Shown here: positions 8,768-16,793 of the stretch, in pieces
How the letters are laid out: each line of letters begins with the position of its first letter
Position numbering within the stretch: position 1 is the first letter of the stretch
Source: Streptomyces changanensis
GTDB taxonomy: Bacteria; Actinomycetota; Actinomycetes; Streptomycetales; Streptomycetaceae
Reading direction: 5' to 3'
Assembly (NCBI RefSeq): GCF_024600715.1
Contig: NZ_CP102332.1
Location: 5,828,001 to 5,892,000, forward strand
DNA length: 64,000 nucleotides
The notes under the pieces: generated by a model
Seen by the model: only the letters and a program-made list of their open reading frames with translations
Told to the model about the DNA's origin: nothing
The model's database searches: none
Translations under genes and position numbers: made by a program

Positions 8768-9370
8768 CTACGCCGGCGCCGGGGCGCCCAGCTCGCGGGC
8801 GAGCGCCTCGTCCGCCCAGCGCAGCATCGTCCCGCGGGCCAGCGACCCCCGGTACACCGTCATCTGCACCGCGAGCCCGTCCAGCAGCGCCGTCAGCCGG
8901 CGGGCCGCGCCACGGGGGTCGGCGCACCGGAACTCACCCGCCGCCGCCCCCTCGGCGAACACCTCCGCCAGGGCCGCCTTCCACTGCCGGTCCAGCCCCG
9001 CGGCGACCTCCCGCAGCGCCGGCTCGCGCGGGGCCGCCGCCCACGCCTCGATCCACAGCCGCCACCCCTTCGCCTGCCCGCTCGGCACGTACCAGCGCAC
9101 CGCCGCGCGCAGCCGCCGCGCCGCCGAGGCCCGCCGCCCCAGGATCCGCCGCAACTCCGCGAGGTCGCCCTCCGCCGCGTACGCGAAGGCCGCGGCGACC
9201 AGCCGCTCCTTCGTCGAGAAGTGGTACAGCACCAGCGCCCCGCTCACGCCCAGGGCCGCCGCCACGTCCGCGACCCGCACCGCCGCGAGCCCCCGTCCCT
9301 CGATCTGCTCGACGGTCGCCCGCAGCAGCTCCTCACGCCGCTCGGCCGCGCCCAGCCGCACTCTCGTCAC
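8768..9370 (-). CDS. TetR-family transcriptional regulator
   Basis: This 200-residue regulator has an N-terminal TetR helix-turn-helix (about residues 10-55: RREELLRATVEQIE, then VADVAAALGVS and LYHFSTKERL) and a C-terminal ligand-sensing half with conserved aromatic residues. The GTG at 9370 gives the usual family length; the open frame upstream is atypical sequence. It is divergent from the MBL-fold hydrolase gene with 142 bases between them, so that gene is its most likely target besides itself. Confidence 0.85.
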   Translation of the reverse strand: MTRVRLGAAERREELLRATVEQIEGRGLAAVRVADVAAALGVSGALVLYHFSTKERLVAAAFAYAAEGDLAELRRILGRRASAARRLRAAVRWYVPSGQAKGWRLWIEAWAAAPREPALREVAAGLDRQWKAALAEVFAEGAAAGEFRCADPRGAARRLTALLDGLAVQMTVYRGSLARGTMLRWADEALARELGAPAPA

Positions 9371-9512
9371 GTCACCCGCCCCGTCGTCCACCCTCAGCGC
9401 GGGACAGTATCCCGGACGGCCGGCGGTACCCTCCCGTCCGCTTCCCCGAAACCCCCGGGTGCCGGTCGTACCGTCGGCCCATAATGGAAGCCCCGAGCCC
9501 CTTGGAGGTGCT

Positions 9513-10709
9513 GTGACCGGCGTCGACGCTCCCCGCCCGCTGCGTGCCCGGTTCCGCTCCCTGCGGCCGGCCGCCTTCGGCGCGGACGCCGCCGGCGAGC
9601 GGCTGGAGCGCATCCGCCGCTCGCCGAACTTCGCCGACGGGGCCTTCCGCAACCCGGGCGGCGCCGCCGGCCACCGGCCGTCCGGTTCCGCGACCGAGTT
9701 CGCGAAGGTCTACTTCCGCAAGGAGGAGCGCCTGCGCCGCGCCCCCGCGCGCCCGATACCCCTCCACCCGGACACCGCCGCCGACCTCGCCGCGCCCCCG
9801 GCCACCGGTCTGCGCCTGACCTGGACCGGGCACTCCAGCGTCCTCGCCGAGATCGACGGGCTGCGGGTCCTGTTCGACCCGGTCTGGGGCGAGCGCTGCT
9901 CCCCCTTCGCCTTCGCCGGCCCCCGGCGGCTCCATCCCGTCCCGGCGCCGCTCGCCGCGCTCGGCCCGGTCGACGTCGTCGTGATCTCCCACGACCACTA
10001 CGACCACCTCGACCTGCCGACCGTCCGCGCCCTGGCCGGCACGGAGACCCTCTTCGCCGCCCCGCTCGGCGTCGGCGCCCACCTGGAGCGGTGGGGCGTG
10101 TCCCCCTCCCGCCTGCGCGAGCTGGACTGGAACGAGTCGACGCGGATCCGCGACGTACGCCTCACCGCCACCCCCGCCCGCCACTTCTGCGGCCGCGGAC
10201 TGCGCAACCAGCAGCACACGCTCTGGGCTTCCTGGGCCGTGGAGGGCCCGGAACACCGCGTCTACCACAGCGGCGACACGGGCTACTTCCCCGGTTTCCG
10301 CGACATCGGCGCCGCGCACGGCCCCTTCGACGTCACCATGATCCAGATCGGCGCGTACTCGGACTTCTGGCCCGACATCCACATGACTCCCGAGGAGGGC
10401 GTGCGCGCCCACCTCGACCTCCAGGGCGGCGGGCCCGGCGGGGTGCTGCTCCCCATCCACTGGGGCACCTTCAACCTCGCCCCGCACGCCTGGGCGGAGC
10501 CGGGGGAGTGGACCCGTGACGCGGCCGCGGAAGCCGGGCAGCGCGTCGCGTTCCCCCGCCCCGGCCGGCCCTTCGAGCCGGCGGCCGAGCTCCCCGTGGA
10601 CCCGTGGTGGCGCTCCGTCTCCCATCCCCTGACCCACCACTGGCGCCGCTCGCGCCCCCTCGGCACCGCCGCCCCGGCCTCCGACCCGGACCCGGCCCCC
10701 CAGCCGTAG
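9513..10709 (+). CDS. MBL-fold metal-dependent hydrolase (NAPE-PLD/UlaG-like)
   Basis: This 398-residue metallo-beta-lactamase-fold protein carries the HxHxDH metal motif as H160, H162, D164 and H165 (SHDHYDHLD), a later PARHFCGRG and the HSGDTGY segment. The layout resembles the N-acyl-phosphatidylethanolamine phospholipase D/UlaG branch rather than antibiotic lactamases. GTG 9513 has GGAGGTG just upstream, and a -10-like CATAAT lies at 9479-9484. The divergent TetR gene probably regulates it. Substrate unknown. Confidence 0.85.
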   Translation: MTGVDAPRPLRARFRSLRPAAFGADAAGERLERIRRSPNFADGAFRNPGGAAGHRPSGSATEFAKVYFRKEERLRRAPARPIPLHPDTAADLAAPPATGLRLTWTGHSSVLAEIDGLRVLFDPVWGERCSPFAFAGPRRLHPVPAPLAALGPVDVVVISHDHYDHLDLPTVRALAGTETLFAAPLGVGAHLERWGVSPSRLRELDWNESTRIRDVRLTATPARHFCGRGLRNQQHTLWASWAVEGPEHRVYHSGDTGYFPGFRDIGAAHGPFDVTMIQIGAYSDFWPDIHMTPEEGVRAHLDLQGGGPGGVLLPIHWGTFNLAPHAWAEPGEWTRDAAAEAGQRVAFPRPGRPFEPAAELPVDPWWRSVSHPLTHHWRRSRPLGTAAPASDPDPAPQP

Positions 10710-11037
10710 GCGGGGTACCTCCGTCACTGGCCCTGACGATCCGTCATGTGGCGTGCCCACAGCGGAAGTCGTGCCCACTTCGCGGAATCGGGCTCGCCGC
10801 GCCGGTCCGTCCGGCAGGATGTGCACCAGTCGGGCCGCCGGGGAGGTGGACGGGCGCCGAGGAGGCCGTAGGCAGGGCCGCGGTGGCGCCGGGTCCCCCG
10901 GCGAGGCGGCCCCGGCCGGGACCGTCCCGCCCCCCCCGTGCGGCGGTCCGACGTCGTACCGCAGGACCGCCCGAACGGCCCCGGCCCTACCGCGCGCTGC
11001 CGAGTGGGGCCCATCTCCCCGAAGTGGACGACTCGCA

Positions 11038-12864
11038 TTGAACGGTCCCTCCGCGCCAGAAGCGCCCACCGCCCAACCCGCCGAACCCGCCGGCTCCGCC
11101 GCCCCGGCCGAAGCCGGTGGACCGGCCGTGCCCGCCGCCCGGAAGTCCGCCCCCGACGTGCTGGGCGCCGCGCCCCTCGTCCACCGGTCCGTCCTGGACG
11201 TCCCGGCCGGTACGGAGATCATCCCGGAGGTCCGGCGCGTCACCGCCCAGTGGCTGCACAGGAAGTTCGACCGCGCCCCGCTGGAGACCGGCACCCACCA
11301 CCTCAACGGGCACACGGTCCTGACCTCGCAGGCCCTGTACCGCCTGGACGGCGCGGAGCGCGCGCTGAGGATCCAGCTGCGCGAGGACAAGCACGACGCG
11401 ACATGGCGGGTCACGGTGGCCGCGGTCTCCCCGGACTCCGCCGACGAGCCGCAGTCCGTCGCCGTCACGCTGGAGTGCTTCGACAACGGGACCACCGCGC
11501 TGAGCCCGGCGCGGCCGGCGCTGGTCGAGCAACTGGTCGACGTCCTGCACCCGCGCGACGGCCTCGCCCACCTCACGACCCGCCCCCACGAGGTCACGGC
11601 GGCGGACGTCGACCACCTCGTCGACGTCCTGTGCGACCCCGACCGCCGGCTCCCGGCCGTCGTCGCCGCGCGCCCCGTCCAACCCGACGAGGTCTGGACC
11701 CGGCGGATGCGGCAGCTGCTCCCCAAGTGCGCGGGCGACGCGTCGCTCCACCTGCTGACCGACGCCGACGCCGTGGTCGCCTTCCGCGAGGCGGTCGGCG
11801 AGCACTACCGCGTCGCCCCCGGCGCCGTACGCACCTACCTGCAGGACGTCGACCCGGCCTGGGCCGCCGACGCCCCCCGGCACCGCCTTCTCAGCGGTGC
11901 GCGCCTCTGCGACCCCAAGGACACCGCGTACCGGCTGATCGCCCGCGGCGTCCACCAGCAGGCCCTCGGGACGCAGCTGCCGGCCCGGCTGCGCACCCTC
12001 GTCTTCCCGGACGACCGGCAGCGCAAGCAGGGCGTGCGGCGCGCCGCCCAGGACGCGGCCCGCGCGCACGCCACCGCCCTCGGCAAGGAGCTCGCGGCCC
12101 TGAAGGAGGAGGTCACCGTCCTGACCGAGCTCCTGGCCGACGCCGACCAGGACCTGTCGGAGGCGCGCCGCCGCGAGGACCTCGCCGAACGCACGATCCA
12201 GGCTCTCCAGGTCCAGCTGCACTCGGCGGCGGAGCAACTCCACCAGGAGATGGAGGACCACACCGTCGCCCTGGAGAACGTCGAGCGCGCGCAGAGCGAG
12301 GCGCGGGTCCTCCGCCAGCGGCTCCACGGTCAGGGGCGGCACGAGGAGACGGTCGTCCTCGACCAGGCGGCCGCGCAGCCGAGCTCCTTCGAGGAGCTGT
12401 GGGCGCGCATCCAGGAGATCGCGCACATACGCGTGACCGCCGACCGCAGGACCGCCATCGCGCTGGACGACCACGAACTCGCCCGGACGTGGGCGGCGAA
12501 GGCGTGGCAGGGACTGCGCTCGCTGGACTCCTACGCGTCCGCTCAGCGGGACGGCGCCATCTCCGGCGGGTACTACCACTTCTGCCGGAACGCACCGGTC
12601 GCCGGCGCCCTCATCTTCCCGGTGAAGCAGGTCGCCATGAGCGAGAACGAGGCCACCAAGGCGATGTGGGGGGAGGAACGCGTCTTCCCCGTGCCGGTGG
12701 AGGTGGACCCGAGCGGACGCATGCTGATGGAGGCACACCTGAAGCTCGGCTCGAAGGGGTCGATATCCCCGCGGATCTACTTCCACGACGACAGCCGCGG
12801 TACCACCGGGAAGGTCGTCGTCGGCTACATCGGACCGCACCTCACGAACCGGAAGACCAGCTGA
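11038..12864 (+). CDS. Large coiled-coil protein of unknown function
   Basis: I do not recognise this 608-residue protein. The first 40 residues are Ala/Pro-rich. A mixed alpha/beta region (about 50-320) ends with AVRTYLQDVDPAW and RHRLLSGARL. A strong coiled coil spans about 335-445 (ELAALKEEVTVLTELLADAD and following heptads). A conserved-looking C-terminal domain (about 450-608) includes GGYYHFCR and ends in TTGKVVVGYIGPHL. There is no signal peptide or membrane segment. The TTG at 11038 is the best start by protein content, but its ribosome site is weak and an earlier in-frame start is possible. NfeD and flotillin genes follow on the same strand. Confidence 0.6.
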   Translation: MNGPSAPEAPTAQPAEPAGSAAPAEAGGPAVPAARKSAPDVLGAAPLVHRSVLDVPAGTEIIPEVRRVTAQWLHRKFDRAPLETGTHHLNGHTVLTSQALYRLDGAERALRIQLREDKHDATWRVTVAAVSPDSADEPQSVAVTLECFDNGTTALSPARPALVEQLVDVLHPRDGLAHLTTRPHEVTAADVDHLVDVLCDPDRRLPAVVAARPVQPDEVWTRRMRQLLPKCAGDASLHLLTDADAVVAFREAVGEHYRVAPGAVRTYLQDVDPAWAADAPRHRLLSGARLCDPKDTAYRLIARGVHQQALGTQLPARLRTLVFPDDRQRKQGVRRAAQDAARAHATALGKELAALKEEVTVLTELLADADQDLSEARRREDLAERTIQALQVQLHSAAEQLHQEMEDHTVALENVERAQSEARVLRQRLHGQGRHEETVVLDQAAAQPSSFEELWARIQEIAHIRVTADRRTAIALDDHELARTWAAKAWQGLRSLDSYASAQRDGAISGGYYHFCRNAPVAGALIFPVKQVAMSENEATKAMWGEERVFPVPVEVDPSGRMLMEAHLKLGSKGSISPRIYFHDDSRGTTGKVVVGYIGPHLTNRKTS

Positions 12865-13009
12865 GCGGAGCGGGGGTCGGGCCCGCGTGCGAGGTCGGCA
12901 TCAAAGGCGCATCAAGACTGCCGGTCGACGGCAGTGCAGGCGCACGGGCACCGATGAGACAATCCGATCACTGAGAGAAGAACACCCGAAACCAGGGAGG
13001 TGTGCGCGC

Positions 13010-13519
13010 ATGGGTCTTTTCCTCGGTCTCGGCATCGCGGGGATCGTCCTTCTCGTCGCGTCGCTGGCCCTGGACGGTGTGTTGGAAGGAATGTTCGACG
13101 GGGCGTTGGACGGCCTCTTCGACGGGTGGCTCTCGCTGCCCGTCGTCGCCGGGTTCGTGTCGATGCTCGGCTTCACCGGGGCGATCGTCCTCGGGGCCAC
13201 GGGAACGGGGGCCGGGGTCGCCACGGCGGCCGGGGTCATCGCCGGGTTCGGCGCCGCGTGGCTGACCTGGAAGCTCAGCCGCAGCCTCATGGACGACCGC
13301 GGCACGGCCGCCCCCCGCGAGGACGACCTCGTCGGCAGCGCCGGGTCCGTCGTCACCGCCATTCCGGCCGACGGCTACGGCGAGGTGCTGCTGTGGCTCG
13401 CCGGCCAGCCCGTGAAGTTCGCCGCCCGGTCGGCCGTGCCGGTCCAGCGGGGCGCCGAGGTGTGGGTGGAGGCGGCGCTGTCCGCCGGCTCCGTCCGCGT
13501 GCGCCCCGTCGACCGCTGA
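13010..13519 (+). CDS. NfeD-like membrane protein with OB-fold tail
   Basis: This 169-residue protein has three hydrophobic segments (about 3-20, 44-62 and 63-85) and a C-terminal soluble part (about 110-169: GSAGSVVTAIPADGYGEVLL to GSVRVRPVD) resembling the NfeD OB-fold. NfeD proteins pair with SPFH/flotillin scaffolds in functional membrane microdomains, and the flotillin gene follows 72 bases downstream. ATG 13010 is chosen for its GGGAGG site; the open frame upstream reads through non-coding DNA. Confidence 0.82.
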   Translation: MGLFLGLGIAGIVLLVASLALDGVLEGMFDGALDGLFDGWLSLPVVAGFVSMLGFTGAIVLGATGTGAGVATAAGVIAGFGAAWLTWKLSRSLMDDRGTAAPREDDLVGSAGSVVTAIPADGYGEVLLWLAGQPVKFAARSAVPVQRGAEVWVEAALSAGSVRVRPVDR

Positions 13520-13591
13520 CGGCCCCGGCACCTCTCCTTCCCCACCCGTCCATCCGATCCGCCCTCCGCAAGGAGGTCAGGGGGAACCATC

Positions 13592-15028
13592 ATGAGTCCA
13601 GTCGTCACCGCAGTGGTGGGAGTCGTCGTACTCCTCGTCCTGCTGGGCCTCGTCGTCATAACCCGGTACAAGGTCGCCGGCCCCAGCGAGGCGTTCATCA
13701 TCACCGGCCGGCGCGGCAAGAAGTCCACCGACCCGGACACGGGCCGGATCTTCACCGACAACAGCGGGCAGAAGGTCGTGGTCGGCGGCGGCGTCTTCGT
13801 CGTCCCGTTCGTGCAGCAGAAGTTCACCCTCGACCTGTCCTCGCGGCACATCCCGGTCGCCGTGCGCGGCGCCGTGACGCTGCGCGGCGTCAAGGCCAAC
13901 CTGGAAGGCGTCGCGATCGTCAAGGTCGGCGGCACGGAGGACTCCATCCGGGCCGCCGCCCAGCGGTTCCTGATGCAGCAGGACGGCATCGTCGGCTTCA
14001 CCCAGGAAGTGCTGTCGGGCGCGCTGCGCTCCATCGTCGGCCGCATGTCCGTGGAGGACATCATCCGCGACCGCGCCGCGTTCGCCGGGCAGGTCGCCGA
14101 GGAGGCGGAGGCCAGCCTCTCCGGCCAGGGCCTGGTCCTCGACGCGTTCCAGATCCAGGACATCACCACCGAGGGTTCCTACCTGGAGGACCTCGGCCGG
14201 CCGGAGGCCGCCCGCGCCAAGCAGGAGGCCGACATCGCCGAGGCGGTCGCCCGCCGCGCCTCCGAGCAGGCCCGGCTGAAGGCCGAGGAGGAGATCGCGA
14301 TCGCCCAGCGGACGTTCGCGCTCAAGCAGGCCGAGATCAAGGCCGAGACGGACGAGGCCGCCGCGAGGGCCGCGGCCGCCGGCCCGCTCGCCGAGGCCGA
14401 CCGGCAGCAGGAGATCCTCAGCCAGCAGGAGAAGGTCGCCGAGCGGCAGGCCGCGCTGACCGACCGCCAGCTCGACACCCAGGTCCGCAAGCCCGCCGAC
14501 GCCGCCCGCTACCAGGCCGAGCAGGAGGCCGAGGCCCGGCGCATCGCCCTGGTCAAGGAGGCCGAGGCGGACGCCCAGCGCTCCCGGCTCACCGGTGAGG
14601 GTGAGAAGGCGCACCGCGCCGCCCTCGCCGACGCCGTACGCATCGAGGGTGAGGCGCAGGCCGCCGCGATCGCCGCCACGGGCGCCGCCGAGGCGGAGGC
14701 CATGCGCAAGAAGGCCGACGCCTTCGCCCAGTACGGCGACGCGGCCGTGCTCCAGATGCTCGTCGAGGTGCTGCCGCAGGTCGTCGCCAAGGCCGCCGAG
14801 CCGCTCAGCGCGATCGACAAGATGACCGTCATCTCCACCGACGGCGCCGGCAAGCTGCCCCGCGCGGTCGCCGACAACGTCGCCCAGGGGCTGGAGCTCC
14901 TCGGCTCCACGACCGGCGTGGACCTCGCCCAGCTCCTGAAGGGCATCACCACCCGCGGCGGCGCGGGCACCCCGGCGGCCGACCCGGCCCCGGCCGCCGC
15001 CAACGGCAGGATCGAGATCGCCGACTAG
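13592..15028 (+). CDS. Flotillin-like SPFH protein (FloT/YuaG type)
   Basis: This 478-residue flotillin has one N-terminal membrane segment (about 2-24), an SPFH domain (about 27-200) and a long Ala/Glu-rich coiled-coil flotillin domain (about 200-390, with many EAEA repeats). A C-terminal DKMTVISTDGAGKLP segment is typical of YuaG-type flotillins. It would organise membrane microdomains together with the NfeD protein encoded just upstream. AAGGAG stands about 20 bases and GGGGGAACC about 8 bases before the ATG. Two strong hairpins close the operon. Confidence 0.93.
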   Translation: MSPVVTAVVGVVVLLVLLGLVVITRYKVAGPSEAFIITGRRGKKSTDPDTGRIFTDNSGQKVVVGGGVFVVPFVQQKFTLDLSSRHIPVAVRGAVTLRGVKANLEGVAIVKVGGTEDSIRAAAQRFLMQQDGIVGFTQEVLSGALRSIVGRMSVEDIIRDRAAFAGQVAEEAEASLSGQGLVLDAFQIQDITTEGSYLEDLGRPEAARAKQEADIAEAVARRASEQARLKAEEEIAIAQRTFALKQAEIKAETDEAAARAAAAGPLAEADRQQEILSQQEKVAERQAALTDRQLDTQVRKPADAARYQAEQEAEARRIALVKEAEADAQRSRLTGEGEKAHRAALADAVRIEGEAQAAAIAATGAAEAEAMRKKADAFAQYGDAAVLQMLVEVLPQVVAKAAEPLSAIDKMTVISTDGAGKLPRAVADNVAQGLELLGSTTGVDLAQLLKGITTRGGAGTPAADPAPAAANGRIEIAD

Positions 15029-15094
15029 CGCGGAGCCCCCGCCGACCACGGGGGAGACACGGGGCCACGGGGGAGCCGCGGCGGACACCGCGGC

Positions 15095-15137
15095 CGGTCG
15101 GCGGCTCCGGCCCGATGAGGGCCGGAGCCGCCGACCG
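15095..15137. terminator. Terminator hairpin after flotillin gene (first)
   Basis: A perfect 19-bp stem (arms 15095-15113 and 15119-15137, starting CGGTCGGCGGCTCC) closes a GATGA loop 66 bases after the stop. Confidence 0.88.
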
Positions 15138-15160
15138 CGCTCACGGGCCGCGACGCTTCG

Positions 15161-15196
15161 GCAGGCCCCCGGCGACTGCGTTCGCCGGGGGCCTGC
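15161..15196. terminator. Terminator hairpin (second), shared with convergent PucR gene
   Basis: A perfect 14-bp stem (GCAGGCCCCCGGCG and its complement) has an 8-base loop. It is 24 bases beyond the first hairpin. The convergent gene ends at 15364, so this pair probably stops both transcripts. Confidence 0.82.
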
Positions 15197-15363
15197 GGCG
15201 TGCCCGGGCGGCCGTCACGGCACGGACCGGCCGCCCGTCCCACCGCCCCATCGCCCGTCCGCCCCGCGGCCCGCGCGTGGTGCGCCGGCGCGTGGTGCGC
15301 CGGGGCGCCGGCGCGTGTCCCGGCGCCGCCGCAGCCCCGGGCACCGGCGCACACCGCCCGCTC

Positions 15364-16425
15364 TCAGATCTCCTCGTCCGGCCAGCCCAGCAGACGCGCG
15401 CCGATGACGGCCGTCTGGAGCGTGTAGCGGTGGACGGGGTCCCCCGGATCCGCCCCTGTCAGCTGGTGGATCCGCTCCAGCCGGTACGTCATCGCCCGTA
15501 CGCTCAAGGAGAGCCGCCGGGCGGCCTCGGCGGCCACACACCCCGTGTCGAAGTACGCCGTGAGGGTGTCGACCAGCGGCCGCGCGCCGCCGCGCGCCGC
15601 GCGCAGCGGACCGAGCACCGTACGGACGAGGTCCGCCATCGCCTGCCGGTCGCGCGTCAGCACCGGGTACACCAGCAGGTCCGCGGCGCGCAGCACCGGG
15701 CCCTCCAGGTGCATGCGCTCCGCCAGGGCGAGGGCGTTCAGCGCCTCCTCGTACGAGTGGACGACGCCCCCGACCCCCGGGTGCGACCGGCCGATGGCGA
15801 CGCGGCCGCCGTCCGTCGCCGCGTACGCCTGCTTGGCGAAGTAGGTCAGGACGTCGTCCTGGTCGCCCGGGGCGATGCAGATCAGCCTGCCGTCCTTCGT
15901 GGTCAGCAGGATCCGGCGGTCCCCGAAGCGCGCGGCGAGGGACGACTCGACGCGGCGGGTCTCGGCGAACCCGTCGTCGTACGGCTCCGGGCCCTCGGCG
16001 ACGGCGACCGCGTGGGTGTGCGACAGCAGCAGCCCGAAACGTTCCGCCCGCTCCGCCACGTGCCCCAGGCCACTGCGGCCGTGGAGCAGGTCGTCGATGA
16101 ACTCCCGCCGCGCGGCCTCCTCCCGGCGGATCGCGAGCCGCTGCGCCCGCTCATGGCCTTCCGCGAAGGCGTCCACCGCCTCCTCCACCGCCGCCAGCAG
16201 GTGGTCGGCGGCCGCGCCGCGCAGATCGGCGCGCACGTCCTGGGCGGCGGCGAGGTGCGCCCGCACCAGGACGCGCAGCCCCACCCCCGCCTCGGCCGCC
16301 CGCTCGCCCTGCGCGCGCAGCGCCTCGCGCTCGCCGCGGGTCAGCCGCCGGCCGGTGGCGCAGGCGGCCGTGAGGATCCCGGCGTAACCCGCGAGGTACG
16401 TCCCGACTGTGTCCTGCTCCGTCAT
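15364..16425 (-). CDS. PucR-family helix-turn-helix regulator
   Basis: This 353-residue regulator has a helical N-terminal region (about 1-140, including the FIDDLLHGR segment), a central GGDEF-like CdaR domain (about 150-280: VAVAEGPEP, RRILLTTKDGRLICIAP, VAIGRSHPGVGGVVHSYEEA) and a C-terminal PucR HTH (about 290-350: LTAYFDTGCVAAEAARRLSL and VRAMTYRLERIHQLTG). ATG 16425 is the first start that leads into the conserved part. It is divergent from the conservon operon, with 368 bases between them. Target unknown. Confidence 0.85.
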   Translation of the reverse strand: MTEQDTVGTYLAGYAGILTAACATGRRLTRGEREALRAQGERAAEAGVGLRVLVRAHLAAAQDVRADLRGAAADHLLAAVEEAVDAFAEGHERAQRLAIRREEAARREFIDDLLHGRSGLGHVAERAERFGLLLSHTHAVAVAEGPEPYDDGFAETRRVESSLAARFGDRRILLTTKDGRLICIAPGDQDDVLTYFAKQAYAATDGGRVAIGRSHPGVGGVVHSYEEALNALALAERMHLEGPVLRAADLLVYPVLTRDRQAMADLVRTVLGPLRAARGGARPLVDTLTAYFDTGCVAAEAARRLSLSVRAMTYRLERIHQLTGADPGDPVHRYTLQTAVIGARLLGWPDEEI

Positions 16426-16793
16426 GCCCCCGCCGTTCCTCCGCGCCCGTGAAGCCCTCGTGCCGGCGCGGTCGGACCAAGCCTGCCACGGGAGGCGCGC
16501 GGGGCGTCCACCGGAGCCCGGCCGGTGGGGCGGCGCACGCGGGTGCTCCGGGCGGGTCCTGCCGCCCCGCGGCATTTTCGCCCTCCCGTACGACCCCTCA
16601 TACCAGAGCGGGACGCCTGGCGGGCAAGTTTGACAACAGCCCACCACCCGAGAACGGTGGGCGACTACCGTGTGTGTCCGGTGATCAACGGTGGGCTCAT
16701 CGAGCGGGGGTTCATCCACCCCCGTCCGATGCCGAACGCCCGTTTGATGCCGCACTATGCCGATTCCCTGGGACCCACGTACCAAGGACGCTG
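16426..16793. other. Divergent promoter region between PucR gene and conservon operon
   Basis: This region has no gene. A perfect TTGACA lies at 16629-16634, followed by an inverted repeat of GCCCACC/GGTGGGC in 16638-16661. No good -10 is seen at 17-18 bases, so the promoter assignment for cvnA is tentative; about 160 bases would be untranslated leader. Confidence 0.4.

Noticed and set aside
15029..15363. Possible small gene between flotillin and PucR genes.
   Set aside because: The space is taken up by two perfect terminator hairpins; frames across it are palindromic low-complexity sequence.
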